This document shows positions 50,869-59,783 of a stretch of DNA of 64,000 nucleotides, piece after piece. The DNA comes from Oscillospiraceae bacterium (GTDB taxonomy: Bacteria; Bacillota; Clostridia; Oscillospirales; Oscillospiraceae): the NCBI GenBank assembly GCA_017521485.1, contig JAFXCL010000005.1, positions 1-64,000 on the forward strand, in the 5' to 3' direction. A model generated the notes under the pieces. The model was given only the letters and a program-made list of their open reading frames with translations. It searched no databases and was not told where the DNA came from. The stretch's first letter is position 1; each line of letters begins with the position of its first letter. Both the position numbers and the translations under genes were made by a program.

Positions 50869-50896
50869 ATTATACCATATAATTTCCTGTTTTCAA
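50869..50896 (-). promoter_or_regulatory. Promoter of fba
   Basis: Minus-strand TTGAAA (50891-50896), 16 bp, TATAAT (50869-50874). Confidence 0.8.
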
Positions 50897-50974
50897 TAAT
50901 TTTTTTCAATTTGTACTTGCTGAGAACTCCAAATGTATTCCATTTTCTTTCCAAAAATATATGGAAAATCACAA

Positions 50975-51003
50975 TTTACCCTTGCCATCAAATAAACTAT
51001 AAT
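50975..51003 (+). promoter_or_regulatory. Promoter of the PPi-phosphofructokinase gene
   Basis: TTTACC (50975-50980), 17 bp, TATAAT (50998-51003). Confidence 0.65.
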
Positions 51004-51052
51004 GTATATTGTATATGTTTATGAAAATACATTACCTAAGGAGTGTTTTATA

Positions 51053-52711
51053 ATGAAACTGTCCCCCCTACAGATCGCAAGATACCAGTATACCCCTAAG
51101 CTGCCGAGTATGCTCAGAAACGGCATCGGCGAGATCTGCGTAAAAAATGGCAGCGCAACTGAGAGTGTTGCCGACCAGGAGAAGATCCATGCACTGTTCC
51201 CCAACACCTATGGTAAGAACGAAATCACCTTCCAGAAGGGTCAAAACACCAGCACCCCGAAAAAGCAGGCGGTGGGTGTGATCCTGTCCGGCGGTCAGGC
51301 TCCCGGCGGTCACAATGTGATCTGCGGCTTATATGATGCACTGAAAGCTACCAACAAGGACAATGTCCTCTACGGCTTTAAGGGCGGTCCCAGCGGTCTG
51401 CTGGACGATGACTATATTGTTTTTGATGACGCATACATCGATCAGTACCGCAATACCGGCGGATTTGACATTATCGGCTCCGGCAGAACCAAGCTGGAGA
51501 CACAGGAGCAGTTTGCCATTGTTGCCGAGACCTGCAAGAAGCACAGCATCAATGCACTGGTGATCATCGGCGGCGACGATTCCAACACCAATGCCGCCGT
51601 TCTTGCGGAGTACTTTGCCGCCCAGAACGCCGGTATTCAGGTGATCGGCTGTCCCAAGACCATTGACGGCGACCTGAAAAATGAGGATATTGAGTGTTCC
51701 TTCGGCTTCGACACTGCCACAAAGACTTATGCCGAGATCGTGGGCAATATCCAGCGAGATGCCAACTCTGCTAAAAAGTACTGGCACTTTGTAAAGGTTA
51801 TGGGCCGTTCCGCCTCCCATGTGGCACTGGAAACCGCCCTGCAGACCCAGCCCAACATCTGCCTGATCGGCGAAGAAGTAGCTGAAAAGAAGCTTTCTCT
51901 TGCACAGCTGTCCGATTACATTGCCGACAGCGTTGCCGCCCGTGCAGCCAAAGGCTGGAACTTTGGTGTTGCCATTATCCCTGAGGGCATTGTGGAATTC
52001 ATTCCCGAGTTCTCTATGCTGATCGCCCAGATCAACGAGCTGCTGGCAGGGGCAAAGGCTGACGCGTTCAATGCACTCCCCACTTGGGAAGAAAAGTATG
52101 CCTTTATTGAGGCTGGATTGACCCAGGAGGCTATGGCTGTATTTGCCCTGCTGCCTCAGGCTATCCAGCAGCAGCTGTTTTTGGAGCGTGACCCCCACGG
52201 CAATGTGCAGGTTTCCCTGATCGAGTCTGAGAAGCTCCTTTCCGAGCTGGTAAAGGAAAATCTTAAAAAGCGCAAGGTAGCCGGCACATATAACGGCAAG
52301 TTTTCACCCCTGCATCACTTCTTAGGCTACGAGGGCCGCTGCGCATTCCCCTCCAATTTTGATGCTGACTACTGCTACAGCCTCGGCTACAACGCCTTTA
52401 TGCTCATCCAGTATGGCTACACCGGTTACCTTTCTAAGGTCTCCAACCTCTCTAAGCCTGCTGAGCAGTGGATCGCCGGCGGTATGCCCATCACCAAGAT
52501 GATGAACATCGAGCGCCGTCACGGTGCGGATAAGCCTGTGATCCGCAAGGCACTGGTGGAGCTGGAGGGTAAGCCCTTCAAGTTCTTCGAGGCAAACCGG
52601 GAAAAGTGGGCTATTGATACCTGCTATGTCTACCCCGGCGCGATCCAGTACTGGGGCCCTGCAGAGGTCTGCGACCAGACCACCATCACCCTTGCTCTGG
52701 AGCAGAACTAA
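51053..52711 (+). CDS. pfp: Diphosphate-fructose-6-phosphate 1-phosphotransferase (long form)
   Basis: Reversible PPi-dependent phosphofructokinase. At 552 residues it is the long, plant-beta-like form. The phosphate-donor loop reads [12 protein letters not shown] (GGDDS in PPi enzymes instead of GGDGT of ATP enzymes) and the active site [11 protein letters not shown] carries the Lys typical of PPi use. [12 protein letters not shown] is the substrate loop. ATG 51053 follows AAGGAG; the longer frame begins inside the promoter. Use of PPi saves ATP and is common in anaerobic Clostridia. Confidence 0.94.
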   Translation: MKLSPLQIARYQYTPKLPSMLRNGIGEICVKNGSATESVADQEKIHALFPNTYGKNEITFQKGQNTSTPKKQAVGVILSGGQAPGGHNVICGLYDALKATNKDNVLYGFKGGPSGLLDDDYIVFDDAYIDQYRNTGGFDIIGSGRTKLETQEQFAIVAETCKKHSINALVIIGGDDSNTNAAVLAEYFAAQNAGIQVIGCPKTIDGDLKNEDIECSFGFDTATKTYAEIVGNIQRDANSAKKYWHFVKVMGRSASHVALETALQTQPNICLIGEEVAEKKLSLAQLSDYIADSVAARAAKGWNFGVAIIPEGIVEFIPEFSMLIAQINELLAGAKADAFNALPTWEEKYAFIEAGLTQEAMAVFALLPQAIQQQLFLERDPHGNVQVSLIESEKLLSELVKENLKKRKVAGTYNGKFSPLHHFLGYEGRCAFPSNFDADYCYSLGYNAFMLIQYGYTGYLSKVSNLSKPAEQWIAGGMPITKMMNIERRHGADKPVIRKALVELEGKPFKFFEANREKWAIDTCYVYPGAIQYWGPAEVCDQTTITLALEQN

Positions 52712-52720
52712 TTGCATACA

Positions 52721-52752
52721 AAGAACCCCGAGTACAACTCGGGGTTCTTTTA
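52721..52752 (+). terminator. Intrinsic terminator after pfp
   Basis: Stem GAACCCCGAGT (52723-52733) and ACTCGGGGTTC (52737-52747), loop ACA, followed by TTTTATT. It overlaps the end of the convergent exonuclease gene by a few bases. Confidence 0.9.
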
Positions 52753-53748
52753 TTGTTCTTTCTTTTCCGGGAGCTTGCTGCGACGGCGGCGGCGGGAAGA
52801 AGAGGAGGAAGAACGGTATGGATTTTCTGGTTCTGCCTTTTCCGCCCGGCGGGCATAGGCCTGGGCCGCCTCGGAGGTAGCTTCGTATGTGAGTCTGCTG
52901 ACACGCACTGTACCTGCCGGCTGGTCGGAAAGACGCACCCGGATCAGGAATTTTCCGTGCTCCGGACAGGTGGCAAGGTCCATATACCGTCTACCTGGTT
53001 GGGCAAACCAGCGGGAACCCAGCATCTGCCGACCGCAGGTGGGACACAGGTTTTCCTTTCCGGACATGGCAGCCAGCGCCGCCCGCTTGTCTGCATAATC
53101 GTAAAAGACCTTCCGGCTGATACAGCCGGGAAGCTCTGCCCCGTGGAAGCCGTCCACATGTTCTTTCAGCGCCTTTTCGTACTCCGCTGTTCCCTTTTTC
53201 AGATCCAGCCGGGCGCAGATCAGCGCTGTGTGGTAAGCGTCGCCCAAGGCATCGTGGGCAGGGCGGCTGGGTTCGATCCCAAAAACCTCCATTGCGGTTT
53301 TCAGTGCTTTCTGGGAATTGGAGCCGTCGGTCTGGGCATTGAAGATCATCTGGGCATTGTACCACCGGCTGACCCAGTTATCCTCCATACCGTAAAGCTG
53401 CAAATTCTCCCGCAGGATGGTAATGTCGTCAAAGCCCCAGGTCAGGAAAATCACATCCTCACCGCACCACTGGCGAAAACGCTTCATAGCATCGACCATG
53501 CCCACGCCCTCATCCCGGAGCTGGGCCTCTTTGATGCCGGTAAGCTTACCCACTCTGCGGTTTAACCGCTTATAATATTTCGGTTTTACCAGCACCTGAA
53601 ATTCATCCGCCACCGTCCGGTCCTCCCGCAGGCGAACCGCACCAAGCTGAATGATCTCGCCGCGGATCTGCACCGGCAGTACCTTCCGGGAGGAAGGAGA
53701 ACCGGGCCAGGGCTGATTCCATTCCATATCCAATACGATATAATCCAT
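52750..53748 (-). CDS. DEDDh exonuclease with zinc-ribbon and basic tail
   Basis: A 332-residue protein of the KapD/ERI-1-like exonuclease group: exo I YIVLDMEWNQ, exo II with FLTWGFDDITIL, exo III PAHDALGDAYHTALI. After the nuclease domain (about 1-200) comes a Cys4-type knuckle (LCPTCGRQM...LATCPEHGKF) and an unusual C-terminal tail rich in Ser and Arg (YRSSSSSSRRRRRSK), suitable for nucleic-acid binding. The start is ATG 53748; an in-frame ATG at 53787 is possible but has no better SD. RNA rather than DNA as substrate is a guess from the family. Confidence 0.82.
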   Translation of the reverse strand: MDYIVLDMEWNQPWPGSPSSRKVLPVQIRGEIIQLGAVRLREDRTVADEFQVLVKPKYYKRLNRRVGKLTGIKEAQLRDEGVGMVDAMKRFRQWCGEDVIFLTWGFDDITILRENLQLYGMEDNWVSRWYNAQMIFNAQTDGSNSQKALKTAMEVFGIEPSRPAHDALGDAYHTALICARLDLKKGTAEYEKALKEHVDGFHGAELPGCISRKVFYDYADKRAALAAMSGKENLCPTCGRQMLGSRWFAQPGRRYMDLATCPEHGKFLIRVRLSDQPAGTVRVSRLTYEATSEAAQAYARRAEKAEPENPYRSSSSSSRRRRRSKLPEKKEQ

Positions 53749-53898
53749 TCCTACAACCTCAGTGTTCTTGATTCTTTGTGCTATCATATCATACAGGGCC
53801 GGGTTCTGTAAACACCCAGTTATAAACTTTTCATCATCCCCCCGCTATCTGGTCTTATTGTTTATATCAAAATTGGCACTATCTTTATTACCAGAATA

Positions 53899-53907
53899 TG
53901 CTATAAT
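53899..53907 (+). promoter_or_regulatory. Extended -10 promoter of the riboflavin-type ECF gene
   Basis: TGC followed by TATAAT (53902-53907), with no clear -35; the ATG is 26 bp downstream. Confidence 0.55.
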
Positions 53908-53932
53908 AGGGCCACATAAGGAGGGATCTTCA

Positions 53933-54709
53933 ATGAACAAGCGTAAGTTAATACAAGCCGTGTCCGGTTTTCTTCTGGGGCTGCTGGGTGTGATCCTGGT
54001 GTGTCTGACCAGAGCCAACGCCATCGCCCAGGATGCGCCATTGGGCAGCAAGCTTCTCTTTATTTTGGGCCTGCTTGGGATTCTGCTGGGCGTGCTGATT
54101 CTGGCTGTCGGTCTCCTTTCCGGCCGCAGGCAAACGGATATCCGGACTGTGACTATGTCTGCAATGTTTGCCGCGCTGTGCTATGTGGGCTTTGCATTTT
54201 TCCAGATCAAGATCCCCGTGGGCGACAGTGCCACTTCCTTCCATCTGGGCAATGTGTTCTGCGTGCTGGCATCCTTGTGTATTGGTCCTCTGTGGGGTGG
54301 ACTGGCCGGTGCGGTTGGAATGAGCATCGGTGACCTGTTTGACCCGGTGTACATCACCTCTGCCCCCAAGACCTTCCTGCTGAAGCTGTGCATTGGACTG
54401 CTCAGCGGACTGGTAGCTCACAAGCTGTTCCGGATCAGCCAGGACCGGGAGCGGAAGGTACCTCTGGCTGTCGCTACCGTGTTGAGCTGTTCCGCCGGTA
54501 TGGCTTTCAACATAGTCGCCGACCCATTGGTAGGCTACCTCTATAAGATGTATGTACTGGGCATCCCGCAGGATGCTGCTACCATTCTTGCCAAAATAGC
54601 AGCTGTAACCACATCTGTAAATGCTGTGATCGCTGTAATTGCTGCATCGATCTTCTATCTGGCTCTCCGCCCAATCCTGAAGCGTTCTCAGCTGCTGCCG
54701 AAATTATAA
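53933..54709 (+). CDS. ECF transporter S component, riboflavin/PF07155-like
   Basis: A 258-residue membrane protein. The C-terminal two thirds match ECF S components of the DUF1393/PF07155 type: TMSAMFAALCYVGFAFFQIKIP, FHLGNVFCVLASLCIGPLWGGLAGAVGMSIGDLFDPVYITSAPKTFLLK. Two additional helices precede it (residues ~8-26 and ~42-64), not part of the usual six-helix fold. The substrate may be riboflavin or another vitamin. ATG 53933 follows AAGGAGGG. It is monocistronic and its energy module is elsewhere. Confidence 0.8.
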   Translation: MNKRKLIQAVSGFLLGLLGVILVCLTRANAIAQDAPLGSKLLFILGLLGILLGVLILAVGLLSGRRQTDIRTVTMSAMFAALCYVGFAFFQIKIPVGDSATSFHLGNVFCVLASLCIGPLWGGLAGAVGMSIGDLFDPVYITSAPKTFLLKLCIGLLSGLVAHKLFRISQDRERKVPLAVATVLSCSAGMAFNIVADPLVGYLYKMYVLGIPQDAATILAKIAAVTTSVNAVIAVIAASIFYLALRPILKRSQLLPKL

Positions 54710-54734
54710 GGGCAAAAATCTATATGCGATAAAA

Positions 54735-54771
54735 ATGCCGCATTGCGAACACGCAATGCGGCATAATTTAT
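54735..54771. terminator. Bidirectional intrinsic terminator
   Basis: 13-bp stem ATGCCGCATTGCG (54735-54747) with its complement (54752-54764), loop AACA, preceded by A-rich and followed by AATTTATTA. It lies between convergent genes. Confidence 0.8.
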
Positions 54772-54782
54772 TAGGGTTCGGG

Positions 54783-55742
54783 TTATTCGGCTGTTTCTCC
54801 GATTATGGTGCGGCAGTTTACATAATATTCCTTTTCCACAGCTTCCATATTGATCAAAGCTTGTGCTGCGGAAAGAACCTGCTGTGCCAGACCGTCCAGA
54901 TCATACAGAACCGTTCCGGTCATAGAATCTGTTTGCAGTTTTTCCTCTGCGCCCACGCCTGCCAGGAGGTAATCTCTGCCAATCTGCCAGCCGCCGGATC
55001 TGACTGCTTCCAGCGCACCCAATGTGAGTGCCTCATTGCCGCAAAGGATCACCTCAACATCTTTGCCGTACTGGGAAAGTGCCTTTGCGCACCGCATCCG
55101 GCCGCTATCTTCTGTCCAGTCGCCCCAGCTTGTGCTGATCTGATCTACCACCAGACCCTCTCCTACCAGCGCACCGATGCTGTCCTGGGCATGGTTCTGT
55201 GCAATCACATCCTCCTCCGGACCGCTGATTACCAGACAGGATACCTGTCCGTCCTCGTTCAGGTCGCCCCGGTTTTCTGCCTGCAGAATAATTTTTCCCT
55301 GCAGACTGCCCAGCTGATCTTCCATGCTGCCTACATAACTGAGTCTGTTCCACATCCCCAGCGCATTTTCCGGTTTGTTCCCAATAAACACAGCGGGAAC
55401 ATTTTTTCCCATAAGGATACTTACTGTTTCTTCCACCGCATCCCCGATCACCGGCTCGATCACCAGCAGTACAGCGTCCTCATCGATGAGGGTTTTGATC
55501 TGCTCTGTCTGCCGGGTCTGATCGTTTCCAGCATCGTAGATGCTCACTTCGTACCCTGCCTCTGTCAGACTCTCTTGCAGCTTTTGACCGTATTCCGGAG
55601 CTTCTTCATACTGACGCAGACACAGTCCGATCCGTGGAAGCCTTCCCTGCTTCTCCTGGCAGGAGCTAAGGCACACCACCAGCACTATAATAAGCATAAG
55701 TGCCACCGCGCCTATCAGCATCCACAGTTTCTTCTTATCCAC
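54783..55742 (-). CDS. Periplasmic-binding-protein-like lipoprotein (LacI/RbsB fold)
   Basis: A 319-residue protein with an N-terminal hydrophobic helix ending VVCLSSC (possible lipobox) and a type I periplasmic-binding fold: RIGLCLRQYEEAPEYGQKLQESLTEAGYEVSIYDAG, PAVFIGNKP, VSCLVISGPEEDVIAQNHAQDS, and VILCGNEALTLGALEAVRSGG. These are sugar- or autoinducer-binding folds, but no permease or ATPase is near. I prefer GTG 55742 (seven bases after AAGGGG) to ATG 55748. It is the last gene of the maf-mreC-mreD-PBP2 operon, 13 nt after the PBP2 stop, which suggests an envelope role. Confidence 0.7.
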   Translation of the reverse strand: MDKKKLWMLIGAVALMLIIVLVVCLSSCQEKQGRLPRIGLCLRQYEEAPEYGQKLQESLTEAGYEVSIYDAGNDQTRQTEQIKTLIDEDAVLLVIEPVIGDAVEETVSILMGKNVPAVFIGNKPENALGMWNRLSYVGSMEDQLGSLQGKIILQAENRGDLNEDGQVSCLVISGPEEDVIAQNHAQDSIGALVGEGLVVDQISTSWGDWTEDSGRMRCAKALSQYGKDVEVILCGNEALTLGALEAVRSGGWQIGRDYLLAGVGAEEKLQTDSMTGTVLYDLDGLAQQVLSAAQALINMEAVEKEYYVNCRTIIGETAE

Positions 55743-55755
55743 AAGCATTCCCCTT

Positions 55756-57819
55756 TTAGCTTAGTTGGTTTTCATAGGAATTTACATCCCCGGTTTCACC
55801 CACGGAGAAGTAAACATCCAGAATTTCTTTTGCCACAGTACCCAAGGTATAGCCGTGACCGCCCTTTTCCACATATATCGCAATGGCAATCTGGGGGTCA
55901 TCCAAAGGCGCATAGCAGACAAATGCCGCATTATCCGATGTGTTGGGAATACCGGTCTGTGCCGTACCGGTCTTTGCGCCGACTGTGATGGGGTAGTTCC
56001 GGAAGGTATCAATTGCCGTACCGCCAGGCTCGTGTGCCACCAAATACATACCGTGCTTCACAGTATTGTATGCCTCGTCGGACATTTCCAGATTGGATAC
56101 CAGTGTAGGCTCATTTTTCAGGTGCAGACTCCGGTAATCGGAGGACACCACACGGCTCATAAAGGTTGCCTTGTAGCGTCTGCCCTGATTGGCAAGGGTA
56201 GCGGTATAAACACAAAGCTGCATGGGTGTAAACCGGTTATCGGACTGGCCGATAGCCGCCAGGATCTGGTCTGCTTTATACCAGCCGGAACGGTCACCTT
56301 TGTACAGCTTTTCCTTCGTTTCCGCGTTTGCCCGCTGTCCGGTGGACTCGTACAGCTCAACACCTGTGGGCTCGCCCAGACCAAGCATTTTCGCCGTGTT
56401 GTCCATTGCTGTCAGGCCAATGGTATCGCCCAGCACATAGAAGAAGTAGTTACAGGATTTCTGGAGCGCCACCGCTGCATCGATCGTTCCGTGGGTGCCG
56501 CCGTGGGAAGAGTATGCCAGACAGGACGCCTCAAAGCCATCGTACTTTCTGAATTTACCCTGGTCTGTGATAGTGGTCTCGGAATTAATGACACCGCTGT
56601 CGATCGCCGCCACCACCATAGACATTTTATAGGTAGAACCGGGGGGATATGTGCCCATAAGTGCCCGGTTATAGAGGGGCTTTTCCTCATTTTCCGCCAG
56701 CTGGGTATAGTCCTGGAAGAACCTAGAAAGATCATAGCTTGGATAGCTTCCGCACACGAGGACCTGACCGGTCTTCACATTTGTGGCAACCACTGCACCG
56801 CCGCTGGCATCCGAGCCGTCGCCTTCTGCTGCGCGCAGATCCTCGATCACCTTTTTGAGTGCATCCTCACCTGCCCGCTGGAGGGCAATATCGATGGAAA
56901 CCTCCACATTGGCACCCGCCTGAGGCTCTGTAATATACCGGGAGGAGATCAGCGTGCCGTCGGTGGCAACCGTATCTTCCCGCCAGCCGTCAACGCCGTG
57001 GAGGTATTCTTCATATGCTTCCTCCAAGCCGTCCTGACCCACCTCGGCATCCATTTCATAGCCGTCGATATTCTTATAGTATTCCCACTGCTGGGGATTC
57101 ATTGCACCTACATAGCCCAAAATATGGGCAGCGTAGGCTGTATTATATTCACGGACTGTGGAGGCTTCCACGTTCAGTCCGGGAATGTTCAGCTCCATGA
57201 TCACCGACAAATCTTCGTCGCTGGCATCGGTAAGAAACACATAGTTAGCAAGTGTTCCCACGCACTGCCGCAGATCCAGCTCATACCGAAGGCCCATCAC
57301 CCGCCGTGCTTCGTCATCGGTCCATTCCGGGGGGATCTTGTACTTATCCCGAAGCTTTTCCACAAGCAGTGGTGCAGTGATATCGGAATCCAGTCCGCCC
57401 TTATATTCCAGATAGGTCTGGAAATACCCCTGCCAGTCAGTGTTATACTCGCTGAGGGTATAGGTAAAGGGCCGCTCCTGAGAAATGGGAAAGCGTTCCG
57501 TATAGGTGATACCCTGACTGTCGCAAAGCTTGATTAGGTTGTACAGATAGTTGTTTGTTCCCGAGGCAGACAGCAGCACATAATGATTGATCACCAGATC
57601 ATAGCTTGCCCGGTTGCTCACAAGAACATTACCGTTTTTGTCCAGAATATCACCCCGGGCGGCTTTGACCCGGGTATAGGTGGTGAATGTAGAGGTATTA
57701 TCCGTATTGCCGCCTGTTTGTATGATCTGAATGTCATAGATCTTAAAGGCAAAGAAGCTCAGCACCAAAGCCACGGCAAGAAGCAGGATCAGTGCCCGCC
57801 GTCGGGTTATTCTTTCCAT
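55756..57819 (-). CDS. mrdA: Penicillin-binding protein 2 (elongasome transpeptidase)
   Basis: Class B PBP that crosslinks peptidoglycan during side-wall growth. The 687-residue protein has an N-terminal membrane helix (LILLLAVALVLSFFAF), the dimerisation domain, and a transpeptidase domain with the SxxK motif in PPGSTYKMS, SxN in QKSCNYFF, and KTG in GAKTGTAQTG. It overlaps mreD by 13 nt, the usual mreC-mreD-pbp2 order, and belongs to the rod-shape complex. Confidence 0.93.
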   Translation of the reverse strand: MERITRRRALILLLAVALVLSFFAFKIYDIQIIQTGGNTDNTSTFTTYTRVKAARGDILDKNGNVLVSNRASYDLVINHYVLLSASGTNNYLYNLIKLCDSQGITYTERFPISQERPFTYTLSEYNTDWQGYFQTYLEYKGGLDSDITAPLLVEKLRDKYKIPPEWTDDEARRVMGLRYELDLRQCVGTLANYVFLTDASDEDLSVIMELNIPGLNVEASTVREYNTAYAAHILGYVGAMNPQQWEYYKNIDGYEMDAEVGQDGLEEAYEEYLHGVDGWREDTVATDGTLISSRYITEPQAGANVEVSIDIALQRAGEDALKKVIEDLRAAEGDGSDASGGAVVATNVKTGQVLVCGSYPSYDLSRFFQDYTQLAENEEKPLYNRALMGTYPPGSTYKMSMVVAAIDSGVINSETTITDQGKFRKYDGFEASCLAYSSHGGTHGTIDAAVALQKSCNYFFYVLGDTIGLTAMDNTAKMLGLGEPTGVELYESTGQRANAETKEKLYKGDRSGWYKADQILAAIGQSDNRFTPMQLCVYTATLANQGRRYKATFMSRVVSSDYRSLHLKNEPTLVSNLEMSDEAYNTVKHGMYLVAHEPGGTAIDTFRNYPITVGAKTGTAQTGIPNTSDNAAFVCYAPLDDPQIAIAIYVEKGGHGYTLGTVAKEILDVYFSVGETGDVNSYENQLS

Positions 57820-58385
57820 ACTTCACCTCCAAGGGAACGGATGGATACCGCAATGGGATACAGGATCGGTGCAGCTACACCGGAAAGAAGCGCCGTAATG
57901 CAAAAGCCCACCACTCTGTCCGGAGTAGTAAGGCCCAGAAAAAGACCCATCACAAACACTGTCAGTTCGTATGCCAGCAGCCCTACGCCTGTGCAGAGCA
58001 TGACCGAGGAAAAGTCCTTTTGCAGGTATGCCTGCCGGAATACGCAAATCACTACCGCCAGCACCACCAGCAAAACCATTGCATAAGCGCCGGGGGCAGT
58101 GCCGGAAAATAGGTATACAAGGGACGCCACCAGTGCAAATACACTGCCGGTGTGGATACCCTCTAACATACAGATCAGAAAAATGCCGCAAGGCACAAGC
58201 TCTGTGGATGCGCCTAAAATCCGCATACGGCAGAAAACCACATCCTGTAAAATGCTCAAAACCAGCAAAACAGCACCGTATAAGCACCATTTGAGCAGGG
58301 AGCGCCGCTGCTTCTGGGTCAGATACAGCTTACTTAAGAAACCGGACCGGGGTTTATCCGGCCGGAATTCATACTTTTTCCCCAT
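57807..58385 (-). CDS. mreD: Rod shape-determining protein MreD
   Basis: A 192-residue membrane protein with about five spans after a basic cytoplasmic start (MGKKYEFRPDKPRSGF). Segments LVLSILQDVVFCRMRILGASTELVPCGIF and GVGLLAYELTVFVMGL fit MreD. I start at ATG 58385; the frame stays open upstream only into mreC. The stop lies 13 nt inside the PBP2 gene. MreD is an essential scaffold of the elongasome with MreC. Confidence 0.9.
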   Translation of the reverse strand: MGKKYEFRPDKPRSGFLSKLYLTQKQRRSLLKWCLYGAVLLVLSILQDVVFCRMRILGASTELVPCGIFLICMLEGIHTGSVFALVASLVYLFSGTAPGAYAMVLLVVLAVVICVFRQAYLQKDFSSVMLCTGVGLLAYELTVFVMGLFLGLTTPDRVVGFCITALLSGVAAPILYPIAVSIRSLGGEVWKE

Positions 58386-58389
58386 TTCA

Positions 58390-59220
58390 TCACCCCGCGT
58401 TGTATTCGGTGATGATAAACACCTGCTCAAGGCTGCCAATATCTGTGGCAGGCTGCAAAAGTGCATACTTGGCAACGCCCGTATCGTCAAAGCCTGCGTC
58501 CACCACATAGCCTAAGATCAGGTTTCTGGGATAGACCGTCGAACCGGTGGTAACCACCTGATCGTTGTTGCGGATGACCGCAGAGCTGGGCAGGTAATCC
58601 ATACGCAGCAGACCCTCCAGACCGGTGGAATAGCCGCCCTGAACCATACCATTATAACCGGAAGCGGCAATGGTGGCGCTGATTTCCAGAGAGGAATCCA
58701 GCACAGTCTTGACTACCGCATAGTTTCTGCCCACTTCGCTCACAAGACCCACCAGCTCGCCGTTGGCAGTCACCGCACACATACCTTCCGCAATGCCTAC
58801 ATTGCTGCCCCGGTTGATGGTAAAGGTGCTGGTCCAGTCGTTACTGCTCCAGGAGATGATATAGCCGTCTGCCAGTTTGTAGTCCTCGTTGGCATTTGTC
58901 AGCTCCAGCATAGTGCGCAGCCGTTCATTTTCTCTGGCAATGGAGTCTGCCTGGCGGGCTTCATCCTCGATCCGGGCAAGACGCTCTTTAAGTTCTTCAT
59001 TCTCCGCCTGCAGCGCTTCATACCGGAACATATAGTCATAAAGCTGCTCTGCCCGGTCCGTCAGCTGACTAAAGCCCGAGCGAATGGGGGTCAGGATGCC
59101 TTTTACAAACATATCCGGAAGGCTCAGTCCGGTCAGACTGCCCACCACGGTCAAGATAGCCGCCAGCAGCACAGCCGTTATCAGAACGACCTTTACGCGG
59201 GTGGTAAAAAAGTGTCTCAT
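58390..59220 (-). CDS. mreC: Rod shape-determining protein MreC
   Basis: A 276-residue protein with an N-terminal membrane helix (VVLITAVLLAAILTVVGSL), a coiled coil of about 45 residues (EALQAENEELKERLARIEDEAR...ENERLRTMLEL broken by turns), and the two-domain beta barrel with INRGSNVGIAEGMCAVTANGELVGLVSEV and VVTTGSTVYPRNLILGYVV, typical of MreC. ATG 59220 overlaps the maf stop as ATGA. It links peptidoglycan enzymes with MreB. Confidence 0.93.
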   Translation of the reverse strand: MRHFFTTRVKVVLITAVLLAAILTVVGSLTGLSLPDMFVKGILTPIRSGFSQLTDRAEQLYDYMFRYEALQAENEELKERLARIEDEARQADSIARENERLRTMLELTNANEDYKLADGYIISWSSNDWTSTFTINRGSNVGIAEGMCAVTANGELVGLVSEVGRNYAVVKTVLDSSLEISATIAASGYNGMVQGGYSTGLEGLLRMDYLPSSAVIRNNDQVVTTGSTVYPRNLILGYVVDAGFDDTGVAKYALLQPATDIGSLEQVFIITEYNAG

Positions 59221-59780
59221 CCTACTTCCTCCGTAATCTCCTTGAGAATCTGGCTCAGCCGGCAGACCGGCAAGCCCATCACATTGTAATAATCTCCGTT
59301 CATTTTCTCCGCAAACAACGCCCCGCCGCCCTGAATTCCGTAGCTGCCAGCCTTGTCCATAGGCTCGCCGGTGCGGATATAATCCCAAATTTCCTGTTGG
59401 GAAAGGGGTCTGAAATGAATGTCCGTCACCTCGGTGCCGGTGATGCACCGATCTCCCCGCAGCACAGTCATTCCGGTCATCACCTGATGATCCCTGCCGG
59501 ACAGCAGGCTCAGCATCCGATAGGCATCGCCCTCATCTGCCGGCTTTCCCAGCACTTGTCCACAGCAGACCACAATGGTGTCCGCAGCGATCACCACATC
59601 CTCCGGTTCGCGCTCTACTGCCTGTGCTTTCAGGCGGCTGACCCGCGCCACCTCATCGTAAGGGGGTTTTTGGGGGTCCATTGTTTCGTCAATGTCCGCA
59701 ACCCGGATAATAAAGGGTCTATGGAACAGTCCCATCAGCTCTTTCCGCCGGGGCGATTGTGACGCTAGAATCCATTGCAT
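59217..59780 (-). CDS. maf: Maf family nucleotide pyrophosphatase
   Basis: A 187-residue Maf protein: ILASQSPRRKELMGL (N-terminal SxSPRR), VIAADTIVVCCGQVLGKPAD and the middle LLSGRDHQVMTGMTVL. Maf enzymes hydrolyse non-canonical nucleoside triphosphates such as dTTP, UTP or modified CTP and are linked to septum inhibition in B. subtilis. It heads the shape operon, and its stop overlaps mreC. Its start is 3 nt after the U32 gene, which may belong to the same transcript. Confidence 0.93.
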   Translation of the reverse strand: MQWILASQSPRRKELMGLFHRPFIIRVADIDETMDPQKPPYDEVARVSRLKAQAVEREPEDVVIAADTIVVCCGQVLGKPADEGDAYRMLSLLSGRDHQVMTGMTVLRGDRCITGTEVTDIHFRPLSQQEIWDYIRTGEPMDKAGSYGIQGGGALFAEKMNGDYYNVMGLPVCRLSQILKEITEEVG

Positions 59781-59783
59781 TGT

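Noticed and set aside
55765..57537. Plus-strand open frame of 590 codons
   Set aside because: Shadow of the PBP2 gene, which has all three catalytic motifs.
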